A DNA stretch of 64,000 bases from Euphorbia lathyris (Eukaryota > Streptophyta > Magnoliopsida > Malpighiales > Euphorbiaceae), in contig NC_088911.1 in assembly GCF_963576675.1 (NCBI RefSeq), positions 28,566,501 through 28,630,500 on the forward strand, given 5' to 3'. Below are positions 33,621 to 45,236 of this stretch, in pieces (the first letter of the stretch is position 1; each line of letters begins with the position of its first letter). Made by a program: the position numbers and the translations under genes. Below the pieces are notes generated by a model. It made no database searches. It saw nothing but the letters and a program-made list of their open reading frames with translations, and was not told where the DNA came from.

Positions 33621-35349
33621 CATATGGTCTTTTGATTCCTAGGTTTTGGTACTAAATCCCATACCTCATTTCTTTTGAATTGATCAAGCTCTTCTTGCAT
33701 AGCATTGATCCAGAATTTGTCATGCTTAGCATCGGTGAAGTTCTTTGGTTCATAGACTGAGACGAATGCAACGTTGCTAAGATATCTCCTGAGTTGATTC
33801 CTTATCATCAGGTTGTTCTCAGCAGCATCAAGAATGGACTTCTCCGAATGTCCTCTTGGAATTTTTATTTCTTTGGGTAATGTTGAGTTGTCAAGAATAG
33901 GTGTTTCTACAATATCTGCAGGAGTAGATTGGTCAGCAAAGGTAATTTCGGGTTCGTGTTTACCTTTGGTCAACTCTTGTGGTGATGACTCAGCGGCTCC
34001 ATTTTGGTCAGCGGAAGCTGAGCTTGGGTCATCTTCGGCGGACTGAGTTGTCTTTCCTGCAGGGTCAGTTTCATCGAACTCAACATGTACAGACTCTTCT
34101 ACAATCTGAGTTCGTTTATTATACACCCTATATGCTTTACTATTAGTTGAGTACCCTAGAAAGATTGCTTCGTCAGCTTTAGCATCAAATTTAGCAAGGT
34201 TTTCTTTTGTGTTGAGTATAAAACATTTACACCCAAAGGCACGAAAGTATCCAATGTTGGGCTTTCGTCCTTTCCAAAGTTCATAAGGGGTTTCTTGAGT
34301 ATAGGTCTAACCAAAGCCCTATTGAGTATATAACATGCTGTGTGAATAGCTTCACCCCAGAAATACTTTGGAAGCCTATTTTCGCTCAGCATTGTCCTAG
34401 CAATTTCAACTATTGTTCTATTCTTCCTTTCAACAACCTCATTTTGTTTAGGAGTCCTAGGAGCAGAAAAATTATGGTCAATGCCACTGACTTTACAGAA
34501 TTCGTCAAACTGTTGGTTTTTGAATTCTCCGCCATTATCACTTCTAATATGAGCTACTTTTAGGTCTTTGTCAGTTTCAAGCCTTTTGACTAATGTGGAG
34601 AACATCTCAAATGTTTCATCCTTGCTACTCAGCAAGATGATCCAAGTATACCGAGAGAAATCGTCTACAATGCCTAAGGAAAATTTCTTACCGCCCAAGC
34701 TGAGTGGCTGGACAGGTCTGAAAAGGTCCAAATGTAGTAATTCCAATGGACGCTTGGTTGAGACAATATTTTTATTTTGAAAAGACTTTCTAGTTTGTTT
34801 ACCTTGCTGACAAGCATTACATAATTGATCTTTCTCAAATCTAAGTTTGGGCAATCCCTCAACTAATTGCTTTCTTGCTAGTTTGGCAAGGAGGTCCATG
34901 CTTACATGACTAAGTCTCCTATGCCATAGCCAGGAATTGTCTTCCTTTGACACTAAGCATATATTTTTTGAGAAATTCTTTTCTAAACTCAACATGTTCA
35001 CATTGTCAACACGAGGGGCATTTAAAATCAAATTGTTTGTTTTTCCCTCGAGTATCCGACACTCAGTGGCATCAAATACAACCTTTCTACCACTGTCACA
35101 CAGCTGAGCTACGCTCAATAGGTTATATTTGAGACCCCTGACTAAGGAGACTGACTCAATAGTAGGGTTACCTCCGATAGTACCTGAACCGACTATCTTA
35201 CCCTTTTTATTGTCTTCGAAGCTTACGCTTCCACCTCGTTTACGCTCAAGTGTGATGAATTGAGTTTCATCACCAGTCATGTGCCTCGAGCATGCGCTGT
35301 CAATATACCAAAGCTTTGACTTCTCCACACACCTCAGGCTCACCTGCAT
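33620..35349 (-). pseudogene. Copia protease-integrase region
   Basis: An aspartic protease segment opens with LWYIDSACSRHMTGD. The gag-pre-integrase HHCC zinc finger follows (HRRLSHVSM, CNACQQGKQTRKSF), then the integrase core with D..D..E spread over LHLDLFRP, GIVDDFSRYTWI, RSDNGGEFKNQQFDEF and KQNEVVERKNRTIVE. The stretch 34126-33620 holds the integrase C-terminus and linker to RT (SNKAYRVYNKRTQIVEES-like). A frameshift near 34150-34260 separates the two. Confidence 0.88.
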
Positions 35350-35355
35350 TTTGAA

Positions 35356-37148
35356 TCATTCATCTTTAGGTACCCAATTCTTTTTGGGTCCTCGTTGGTT
35401 AGCATAGACAGGTGCTACATCATGTTTTAATTTGTGACGACATATATTTATTGTGTGGCCAGCTTTACCACAGAAGTCACAATAGGTCACCCTTTGAGAG
35501 TGATTTTGTTTCTGGTCAGCACGATTGTGCTGAGCATGCCAACATGCCTTAGTTGTATGGCGTCTCTTTCCGCAGAAGTCACATTGGACATTCCGCTGAG
35601 TATACCAACACACATCTATGGTGTGTCCTCTTTTCCCACAACAGTCACACTGAGTGAACCGTCTATGCTGACCAGTACATTGATACTCAGCATTGGGATA
35701 GAACCCTTTCTTAGCTGATTTACTCAGCTGGCTCTGTATGGTTGTGATGTCCTTTCTCAGTTTCTTTGACTCAGTTTGGACTTCCGAGACAAAACCATGC
35801 ATGACTTTTAGATTTTCATCTTGCCTGGTGTTGTCTTGGAGAAGATATCGGAGGTCACTCAGTTTGACCTCTTCAATCTCATCACATCGCCTGCTGAGTG
35901 CCTTTATTTTCTTGTTACACTTTTTAGTCACTCTGTATAAGTCACTCAGGGCGTTAACCATTTCATTTCTAAGCACGAGTAAAGATGTTACCTCATTGGA
36001 GTGAACCTCTTGGTCAGTGTCATCTGAGAGGTCAGCTTGCTCAGATCGGCAGTGGTCAGCAGCATCATCGGCCATGAAGCATATATTCGCTGTCTCATTT
36101 GCATCAGCATTTGATGAGGTTGACTCATCACTGTCACTCCATGTGGCCACTATGGCTTTCCTGCTTCCTTTCTTTTCTTTCTTCAGATTTGGACAGCTTG
36201 ATTTAATGTGCCCAGTTTTGTGGCATTCAAAACACGTGATAGGCTTGGAGCTGTCCTTTTTGTATTTGTCACTGGACTCAACTTTGTACCTATCGCCTCT
36301 TTTATATGGCCTCTTGCTGTTCTTGTCATTCTTTCTGAACAGCTTCTTCATCTTTCTTGTGAACATGGCCATCTCCTCATCATCTGATGAGTCAGCTTCG
36401 GTTGAGTCAGATTCATGACAAGTGATTTTTGTTTCTTGTCTTCTGACTTTTCTTTAGCTTCAAAGTTCTTCATTGAGATCTCATGAGTCAGCAGAGATCC
36501 AATCAGCTCGTCATATTTGTACGTGGTCAAGTCCTGAGCTTCTTCCACAGTTGTTTTCTTAGCTTTCCAGCTCTTGGGTAGACTTCTCAAGATCTTCTTC
36601 ACTTGCTCTTCTTCTGTGAAGTTCTTGCCGAGTCTTTTCAGCTCATTTATGATGTTGGTGAATCTAGCATTCATTTCCGAGATGTCTTTGTTGTCATTCA
36701 TCTCGAACAGCTCGTATAATCTCATATGTTGGTTCACCTTTGGCTCCTTGACCTTGCTCGTGCCTTCATAAGTTACTTCGAGCTTATTCCAGATTTCCTG
36801 TGCTGACTCACAACCTGAAATTTTGTTGTACTCTACAGCATCTAGCGCACATTGAAGCATATTGATAGCCGAAGCATTATTTTGTAATTTTCTAAGGTCA
36901 TCTTCTGACCACTCAGTTTCACTCTTGACAACCTTTTCGTTGTCAACAGTTTTATAAGGCACATATGGGCCTTGAACTATTGCAAGCCACGCACTCATGT
37001 TTGTAGCTTGAATAAAGTTCTTCATCCTGTTTTTCCAAAATGTATAATTTGATCCGAAAAATAAGGGTGGCCGACTAATTGATAATCCCTCAGGGAGTAT
37101 CTGTGTTGTTTGATTTCCTGGAAGGAAACGAGTGCTGTTCTCAGCCAT
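35356..37148 (-). pseudogene. Copia gag with four zinc knuckles
   Basis: The ATG at 37148 (MAENSTRFLPG) follows the primer site by about 50 bp. The first frame (to 36348) holds a UBN2-type gag domain (FGSNYTFWKNRMKNFIQ, EIWNKLEVTYEGTSKVKE). A frameshift at 36348-36372 leads to the second frame, with four CX2CX4HX4C knuckles: CFECHKTGHIKSSC, CDCCGKRGHTIDVC, CDFCGKRRHTTKAC and CDFCGKAGHTINIC. A predicted coiled-coil stretch lies between the first and second. It ends at TAA/TGA 35356-35358. Plant copia gags usually have one or two knuckles, so four is unusual. Confidence 0.88.
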
Positions 37149-37198
37149 TTATCAAGATCAGCTCAAGATAGTTATATCTTAGAGTAGTGAGCTACTGA

Positions 37199-37210
37199 GC
37201 TCTGATACCA
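37199..37210 (-). promoter_or_regulatory. Copia primer binding site (initiator Met tRNA)
   Basis: On the minus strand TGGTATCAGAGC follows the 5' LTR end by 2 nt. It is complementary to initiator methionine tRNA, the standard primer of plant copia elements. Confidence 0.9.
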
Positions 37211-37212
37211 CT

Positions 37213-38685
37213 TGTTGGTCCCGTGTGATTAATGCCAAGGGGGGGGGGGGGTTAGGAACTAATGTAACTTTTTCTTTTAATTATGCTGACTTAATTAATT
37301 CTTAAGTTATTTGACTTTATTTTGGTCAGCACGGCCGAGAGATGTAAGACAGTTTTAGTCAGATGCTGACTAGAACTGTTTTACTTATGAGTTGGGAATT
37401 AACACTTGAGGTGAGCTTCCAACTCAGCACCAAGATTACTCAGTGTCAGCTTTTACAATTTATATCCTGAGCAATTTTATCAAGAAACACATACAAAAAT
37501 ATATTGAGAGAGAGTTAGAAATTACTCAGCAAGACTTATCCTGGTTCGACCTCTCCGCCTACGTCCAGTCCCCAGAATCCCTCCGGGCTTTTTCAATCCA
37601 ATACTGAGCTCTTTAAAGGTAGAGCACAAACCGTTTACAAGGCAGTTGAATATACAAGAGTACCTTCCTCTATTCGTCTACTCAACTCCTACTGAGCGCT
37701 ATAACCGAACACTCAGATTCTCTACCGCTGAGTACTTAAAACCGAGTACTCAGCACAACTCTCTCAATTTTACAATTGATACAAACTTGTTCTTTCTAGA
37801 TGAAGAACACTTTAGATGATTACAAAATCAATCTAGCTTTTACACAGAAATGGAAATTTGGTGTAAGATCTTTTTCTTGTTTGAATGTGCTTTGTATGTA
37901 TGCTCTTTTTCTCTTGTATCTTTCGGCAATTGGCAAAGGATCCAAGAATGAACTTGTCCTTTTATAGTTGAAGTCTGAAGCTCTAATGATTTGAATCTGG
38001 AATTATCCGTTGGATTCAAACGGATCTATTGTGTCATTGTTCTGGTCAGCTTCAGATTTGCAGGCCAATCCTGTCGTTTGAAATTAGCAGGCGTCAGGCT
38101 TGTCTTCTTTCGACAGGTTCGTCTTCTAACGCCAGTTCGTCTTTTAGCTAACGGACAGTTGACCCATGCATCTCGAAATTGACTCTGGGCGTAATTCCAA
38201 AGCTTCTGTTATTGGTGCAGACAGTTGTCGGATCTTGTCTTCTAGCAAACGGATCAATTGCTCTGTCCTGACGAACACTCAACTTGACTTTATTGACGTT
38301 GCTTTTGTTTTTGTTTCTGAGTCATATTCTTACTTAGCTTCCATGGTCAGCTTCGTCTGCAAGCTTTAGTTTAGAGAAAGACTTCTCTTCTTTGATACTG
38401 AGTTGCGTTCCACTCAGCTTCTTTGGTTAGCTCCATCTTCAAGCATTTTGTTTTGAAGATGACTTTTCTTCTATTATACTGAGTTACACTTCACTCAGCT
38501 TGTGCTGTGTTCTCATGCTGACTTCGTCATGTCTTACTTTTTATTTCTGTTTGCATTTATACTTATATTCAACATTGAAAAAACATATTAGTACAATCAA
38601 AGCACTTAAATTGAATTGTCTCTTAATCATGGATTAACTTAAATCATTTTGTCAAATCAAAATCATGTGGAAAGGTGTTTCAACA
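37213..38685 (-). repeat. 5' LTR of the SIRE-type copia element
   Basis: 1473 bp with TGTTG...CAACA ends. It carries a block of about 250 bp (37525-37785) absent from the 3' LTR and a longer G-run at 37239-37251. The rest is closely similar. Confidence 0.92.
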
Positions 38686-38690
38686 TATAG

Positions 38691-39470
38691 TTCTGAATTT
38701 TTGATGAGATGTGGAACATATGAGAGCCTCTTATGTTGTCCCCCCAAGCAGAGGCAATGATAGAATCAGCCTCAACATTTCCCATCCAACAAGCATCGAA
38801 ATGGAACCGTTTATTTGAATGCATAACTGAGCAAGATGTTGAGAGGAGGATAGGTCGATGATCTGAGCCCAAGTCAGAAAGATGGTTGACCCAGGCATTC
38901 GCAAACTGTTGGCTCCAAGCAGTGGAAGTAAAGAAAGGATCAATCCTTTATTGGATATTAGCTGCACCATCACGTCTGTTATTCCAAGTGAATTAAGGAC
39001 CAATGAACCCCAAGTTAATTTGACTCATATTTTCCATTAGATGTCGCAAGCTCCAAATTCTGCTAGCATTATCAAAATTACCCCCTTATTTTTCGCTGTT
39101 GTCCATAATGAGATTGAAATCTCCTCCAATAATGTAACGCGGGCTTATGTTGGTTTTATAGTTGAGAATATGCTCAATTTGGCTTCTTTGGACACTCTGA
39201 TCACACCTGAAATAAACTCCAATGAAGTCCAAATTCTCCTCATCAGTATTCCCTTTCACAAAGGCATGGATAAAAAAGATTGGCTATGTTTGATGATAAC
39301 CTGCATCCCAGGAGCATAAGCCCGAGTCAAACCTCCACTCCTACCAATGGTTTCAACTGCCACACCCCATTCGAGACCACATTTCCGAATAATGCCTTTC
39401 ATTCTCTGTTTTGAGTTTTTTGTTTCAAGAAGACAAACCACCTCTAGGGAATGGGATCTAATAATCCTTT
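38691..39470 (-). pseudogene. LINE ORF2 endonuclease, middle part
   Basis: Minus strand. The segment LEVVCLLETKNSKQRM near 39440 and GSDHRPILLSTS near 38860 are the catalytic blocks of an APE-type endonuclease as in plant L1 LINEs. It is bounded by the CACTA insertion at 39471 and the copia insertion at 38690. The start codon lies beyond the CACTA element, at 45291. Stops are present. Confidence 0.85.
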
Positions 39471-39488
39471 CACTAGTGGAAAAAGGGC

Positions 39489-39835
39489 CATTTGCATCGG
39501 CCGTTTGAGCCTTTTGCATCGGCCGCAGCGCGATGCAAAAGCCCTCGATGCAAATGCAATTGCATCGGCCGCTGGCCGATGCAAATGAGGTGGTCATTTG
39601 CATCGGCCCCTTAAAGAGGCCGACGCAAATGGCCACCTCTATTGCATCGGCCCTTTGTAAAGGGCCGATGCAAATTATATGTCAGCCACGTTAAATGACA
39701 CAATCATTTGCATCGGCCCCTTACAACGGCCGATGCAAATGATTCTTTATTTGCATCGGTCTTTTCAAGGGCCGATGCAAATGATATAACATTTGCATCG
39801 GCCACATTTAAGAGCCGATGCAAATAATAAATTTA
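39489..39835. repeat. CACTA subterminal repeat array, left
   Basis: About 15 occurrences of tttgcatcggcc or its complement ggccgatgcaaa, arranged as facing pairs that could form hairpins. In other CACTA elements such subterminal arrays bind the TNPA-type protein needed for transposition. Confidence 0.85.
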
Positions 39836-41249
39836 TTTGCAAAAATAAATTTATTTATTTTTCCAGAATTTAATTTTAATATCTTGCATTTCATTATCCT
39901 GTATTCAGATTTGTTCAATTTGAAGAAAAAATATACTAAATCAATATATTGCATTATTTCAATACTTGTAACAAATTAATAGTTTCATAAGAAAAAAAAG
40001 ATTACCATTTGTTTCCAAGTTTTTGGTACAAAAAAACAAAAGCACTTCATTCTAGTGTAGCAAAATCCTACGAATTTACAAAAAGGAAAATGACTTCATT
40101 CTAGCTTTAACATGAAACAAAAACACGAAATGCACAATCAACCCTTCAAATTGCAGCAAAATCCTACGACCTGTCAATCAAAAATCATAAAACAAAAACA
40201 ATTAATATAAGCAAAGCCACTCCGAAATAAAACATAATAAATGGAAGCAACAATACATAATATCTCACCGAATCTTAAATTGGCACATTGGTTATAAAAT
40301 ACGCCGCCCAAATATCTCTAACGATATTTATCTCATCCTCAGAATAAGGTGTGCTTCTTTTAAGAACCTAACAAAAGCAAAACAAAAGCAAAAAAGTGAA
40401 ACGTAAATACTCAAGCTTGTTTAGCATACACACAATCAAATCTTGCCTTGCCTCTCCTCTATCTTTCTTCTATTTTGGATTGACAATTGTGCAGAATCAG
40501 TGGTGACAGTCATGCATGTAATTGTTTCAAAATTTCCCCACCTTGCGACCACTCTTGAAGAAATTCAAGAATATATGCTTGGATAATTCACACATTGGTG
40601 AACACGGGTGCTACAGAAACTGAAGGACGCTCCCCTAAAAGATGAAATTCTACTCTTTTCTACACTTCTAAATTGTTGATACAATAGAAGAGAACAATAT
40701 TAGGAAATGGTTCAACTAAGACTAGTATTTCTTAGGGAAAAAATTATACTCTTCTGCCAGTACCTAAAAATGATACAACAGATTTTAAACAGTATATGCA
40801 ATCTCAATCTGCCCTCATTCAAGCCCTAGGCAAGCTTAACACCCATTCAGAGCCTGAAAATTCATGTATCATTAACAAGAAGTCTAGTCAACCATTGATG
40901 CACTTTGACAATTTGAGACATTTAAAGGTAAACAACAATAGCTAGTTCCTTAAAGAATTTTAATGTTTCCGTTCTCGTTTCATTTGTTCCTCTCTCTTAT
41001 CAGCTCGTTCATTTGGTAATGATAAAGATGAGTAAACCATATAATAACCGTTAATGCCACCATGACATCAATAATCCAAATCGTGTGCTATTAGGGAACA
41101 ACTTTTCGTGACTTTCTATGACAGCTACTAACAACAAATGTAATTTGGCATCAGACTCCATAGGATAATTATCCGTTTCACGTAAGACCACCAACTGTAC
41201 CACATCTCTCAAGCAAGCAGGCAAGGCTCAAAGAAGCAACTAAAATTAC
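39836..41249. other. CACTA interior with little recognised content
   Basis: AT-rich, mostly non-coding. A short exon-like minus-strand segment at about 40270-40370 reads STPYSEDEINIVRDIWAAYF and was not recognised. It could be more captured DNA or part of the ancestral element. Confidence 0.4.
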
Positions 41250-42570
41250 CTTGGTGAGTTTAATCAGGCATTTGACAACAAGATCAAAGAACTTCTGATT
41301 TCTGATGGCAAATGTCTCACTTGACGCGGGTGAAGGCCATCTTGAGCGATCCAGTGGACTTAAGAGATTAATCAGGACAGCAAAGGATGAAGTTCGATCA
41401 GCATTATCTTGTATATATAACCACTTATAAGGTAGGAAGTAAAATATATCTTAAACTTGATAAGAAAAGAAGCATGTCAGTTAAACCATCACCAAAATTT
41501 TAAGCATAAGCACACATTCAATGCTTTCAATAGTTGGCTGCCGTCATCCATATTCAGAACCCTTTCATCCAACAGCCAAAGTAGAAGCTCTGTTATTAGA
41601 CTGTCCAGAGTGCTCTCTTTAACAGTATGAGCAAGTCTTTTATTTTGAAATGTCTACAGCAAATTCAATCAAGCAAAACACTATGTTAGAAATGCATCCT
41701 AACATAGTGGTTAGTTCTCCAAAAAGGAGTATTTAGTCTCTGCTTGTTATTCAGACCCTAATCATAGTGTTTAACCATGTACACATGAAGAACTGGGAAA
41801 GAAGGCAGAACAATAAACAAGAACACTAGGCTGTAAACTTACCTGCATAAGTGTATTAAGAACGTATTTACAAGACCTTGACGAAGCTCCTGTCAAACTG
41901 AAGTCAAAAGTCTTGGCCACCTGTTTAGTCAAGAAATATAAGGAGTGGTGGACGCAGAAAATGCCCAAAAGAAACATAAGAGAATGAAGGTACTTATTCT
42001 CTATATCACTTGCCTTGCTAGCCAAGCATGAAACAAGTCTATCAGCATCTTTCACAAGTACATTCATTAGACTGCCTTCTGGATCACCAGTGGCCTGTGC
42101 CAACTTATGGCACACAACTTTCATTCCTTCAACTGACTGCAACCAAATACACCAAAATTCAGAATCTCAATTTAATAAAACCATGTAAAAAAAACATAAT
42201 GCCGCAAAATAAAATTTTATCTGTGCATAATGAAATAAAATAAACAATTTAATGACCTAGTGATTATATGAAGGACAATACAAACCTGCTCTGGGGAGCC
42301 AAAGCATATGATATCCAAAGCTTCATTCCAGTCTGTAGGCCCATTGATGCTAGTAACTGCACGGGGCATTATCTATCGTTCCATGTGAACTTCATGAAGG
42401 ATGAAGTTTTTCCTACAAATGAATAACAGTTAGTATGACAAACATGAATCAAATCATACTGTAAAAGTACACTGATCAATTTGAAAATGTGGAATTTTAA
42501 AAATGTTACCTAGAGAATGTTGGGTCCGGAACAGACAGTGGAGCTTCTCCACTTTGTTCTGCTAAGTCAA
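41250..42570 (-). pseudogene. MOR1: Captured MOR1/XMAP215-family gene fragment
   Basis: Six minus-strand exons with good splice sites: up to about 42570-42510 (GEAPLSVPDPTFSR), 42412-42286 (NGPTDWNEALDI, FGSPEQ), 42136-42014 (SVEGMKVVCHKLAQATGDPE), 41920-41843 (VAKTFDFSLTGASSRSCKYV), 41653-41516 (TLDSLITELLLWLLDERV) and about 41411-41250 (RWPSPASSETFAIRNQ, LVVKCLIKLTK). In order they match the C-terminal TOG-adjacent region of the plant microtubule-associated protein MOR1/GEM1 as I recall it. Introns are retained, so capture was genomic. One intron uses a GC donor (42013). An in-frame stop (CGA TAG) lies near 42375 and one exon start has eroded. It is probably not functional. Confidence 0.85.
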
Positions 42571-42579
42571 ACCTAGCAG

Positions 42580-44970
42580 ACATGAAGGAAACAATAAATA
42601 CCAACCAAGGACAAAAAAGTACAAAACCCTAAACAAAAGCATGGATAGTTATTCAACCAACCAACAAAAGAAGTGGGAAAACTTTAAATTCGCTTTATTA
42701 CATATACCTATAGAGCTATGATAACTGTCTAAGAAAATGAACAACATACAACTCAACTAAGGCAGATACCCTGAATTAATTTTTTGGATCTTTAGCTGTA
42801 ATCAAATTCTTTTATATCTCAATGGATGGATGATAACAGACCAAATTTATCAAAACTTTAGAGTTTGGAGTGTACTAGTTTATATGAACCATATCTAAAT
42901 TATATGATCTATGTGCCAGTGATTCATCTATTTTGAAATGGTTGCAAAGCCAGATACTAGTATGAACTGAAATAGGAACATTTGTGCCCTGCACTAAAAG
43001 TACTCTACAGAAAAACACCAAGGTGCATAGGCCAACATATCTTATCAATATCATTATCATAATCAAATGTTCCTCCATCAGATTTAGATGTATACATAAA
43101 TAAACAAAAAGAAACGTAAAATACTGAAAACCATTATAAGCTCCCTAAAAATGAACTTGAATTTAATTAAAATTGCCACATACCTAGTGAAATTCATGAA
43201 CTGTCACCACCCCATATATTTCTCTTCCCAGAGATTTTTGCCTTGCAGGCTGGACACATGTAACCAACTAAATTAGACTGCCATATCAGCAACCTTATGG
43301 ATAAACTCTATTCAACACCATATACACACAGTAGTAAATCGTTATCCACCAATATCATCTATAGTTAAGTCAAATTCAAATAGAACTGAGGCATCGAACA
43401 CCTTTTCCATCTCAGAATTATTTACTAAGCTCATCGGCACCGCTATCTCGGTTTTGAAACTAAATTTTAGATGCTCAATTTCCTCCAACTTCAAATCCTC
43501 GAATCCTGTTATTTTATCGTCCCCCTTATCCGTTGCACTGAGATCAATCTGCACATATGTAATTTTAGTTGCAATGAGAATCTCTTGCAGAATTTATTTC
43601 TTCCCTCTAAACAATAGTTCTTTTAGGTATATGATATGCTGTAATCTTTAATACTTCCTTCATTATCAATTAAGACGGATCTATCTTATCTTTTAGAACA
43701 ATGTCAGAATCATCAATCTTCTATGTCATTTCATCAATATTCATATAATCAACTTTAATTAAAATTAAGAAGAAATCAGACAGATTCAACATTACCCAAA
43801 ACTCAAAAAAAAAAAAAAGTATAACTATAAACATGATACAAAAGTTCTGTAATTAAATTAAGAACCCTAAAAGAAAATATCTTTGTACTAAGTTCAACAT
43901 CTAAAAGTAATTAAAAAAAAAAGCTACCAATAGAAGTAATCAATCACAACTATGCCTAAGTAATGTAAACACAATAATAACCAAAGAATTGGAAATTATA
44001 CTATGAAATTCCTAAGATGCAGCTCAAATGTAAAAGTAACCAATAAAACTTAAACATGATGGAATTGTAAATCTAATAGCAAGAAGTAACATTGAATTAA
44101 AATGGCCTAATTAAGATTTGAATAAAATAGAATAAAATAGCATTACACAATGATAAATTAGATCTGAGAACTTACTTTGCTAAGTAAAAGTTATCAGTCT
44201 TTGGGTACCTGCATCTTTGCTAAAATCATCTTAAATGTTTCCCCCGAGTAAAATAGTAGAATTAAACCAATATCTATAGTATCAAGTATAAATGACAGGA
44301 AAAATTTTGAACAAATGGACAGATAGTGACTTACGGTTCTAATCCTTGTTGAAGAAATCACGATCTATCAACAGGACATCGCAACTGAAACAAGAAACTT
44401 GAAAAAATAGGACATCGCTCCTGAACCTGCGAGAGACGAGAAGAAACATGCTTGCCATTGGAGGCGGCGCATAGAATCTGAGTGAAGCTGAATTCACATC
44501 GTGTGAAATGAAGAGTAGTGGCGCCTAGGGTAGGAAGTTCGAGACAGAGGGGAAGGTGATGGCGATAATACAAAATCGGAAAATCAAATGGCAACTCATC
44601 GCCAACGGAACCCTAAATCAAATAGAAAAGAAAGAAGTAGTAAAAGGAGGAGAAAAGAGAAAGGGAGTAGCCAGTGACGAAGTAAAGAACGACGACAAAG
44701 CAACAGGGAGACGAAGGATTTTCAACTCAGAGCTCAGAATCGGAACAACCCAAATGGAAAATTGTATTTGCACGATGAAGGGAGAGGAGAGAACAAAGGA
44801 TCGAAGCAAACTTCTGGATTTTTCTTCAACGACTTGATAGTTTCCATGATAGGAATTTTTCTTCGCCACCTTCTGGATTTTTCCAGCAAACTTCTTTCTT
44901 CAGTACGTATTAGGTCTACTCTATTTTTCGCAAAAAGGGAATTGGGGAAAAAACAAATTGTTCATTTTCA
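42580..44970. other. CACTA interior, unrecognised, with exon-like ORF
   Basis: Mostly AT-rich and non-coding. A minus-strand open segment at 43342-43554 (IDLSATDKGDDKITGF, EIEHLKFSFKTEIAV) is preceded by a good acceptor (tatgtgcag) and could be an exon of this or another captured gene. It was not recognised. At 44358-44600 there is a GC-richer stretch near the right end that may hold a captured first exon or promoter. Confidence 0.4.
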
Positions 44971-44974
44971 TCAG

Positions 44975-45225
44975 CCCTATGAAAGGCCGATGCAAATGAT
45001 AACCTTACAGGACTCGTGCAAATATATGAATAGGCTTTTGCATCCCCTTAATAAGAGCCGATGCAAATAACAAAAGTATTTACATCGGTCTTACTTAAAG
45101 GACCGATGCAAATACTTATTTCATGACAATTACATCGGACCCTATTAAAAGGTCGATGCAAATGTATTATTTGCATCACGTAATTAAAGGGGCCGATGCA
45201 AATGCAGCGATGCAAATGAACATTT
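44975..45225. repeat. CACTA subterminal repeat array, right
   Basis: About ten degenerate copies of ggccgatgcaaat/atttgcatcggcc in both orientations, matching the left array of the same element. Confidence 0.82.
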
Positions 45226-45236
45226 TTCTACTAGTG

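Larger units (their letters stand above)
16532..38685 (-). mobile_element. SIRE-type Ty1/copia retrotransposon
   Basis: LTRs at 16532-17760 (3') and 37213-38685 (5') both have TGTTG...CAACA ends. A perfect 5-bp target duplication, tatag, lies at 16527-16531 and 38686-38690. The primer site (reverse complement of gctctgatacca, initiator Met tRNA type) is at 37199-37210, and the polypurine tract (reverse complement of aactcccccatttt) is at 17761-17774. Coding order on the minus strand is gag, protease, integrase, RT, RNase H and a long env-like ORF, the SIRE/Maximus layout. Without the Athila complex (20520-31283) the element is about 11.4 kb. All ORFs are damaged. Confidence 0.93.
39471..45236. 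mobile_element. Non-autonomous CACTA element with gene fragment
   Basis: The ends are cactagtggaaaaa at 39471 and its near-perfect complement tttttctactagtg at 45236, flanked by ttt on both sides (39468-39470, 45237-45239), the 3-bp duplication of CACTA elements. Subterminal arrays of atttgcatcggcc-type words in both orientations lie at 39489-39835 and about 44975-45225. No transposase (TNP2) motif was seen, so it depends on another element. The interior holds six exons of a MOR1-like gene (41250-42570). It lies inside the LINE endonuclease. Confidence 0.9.
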
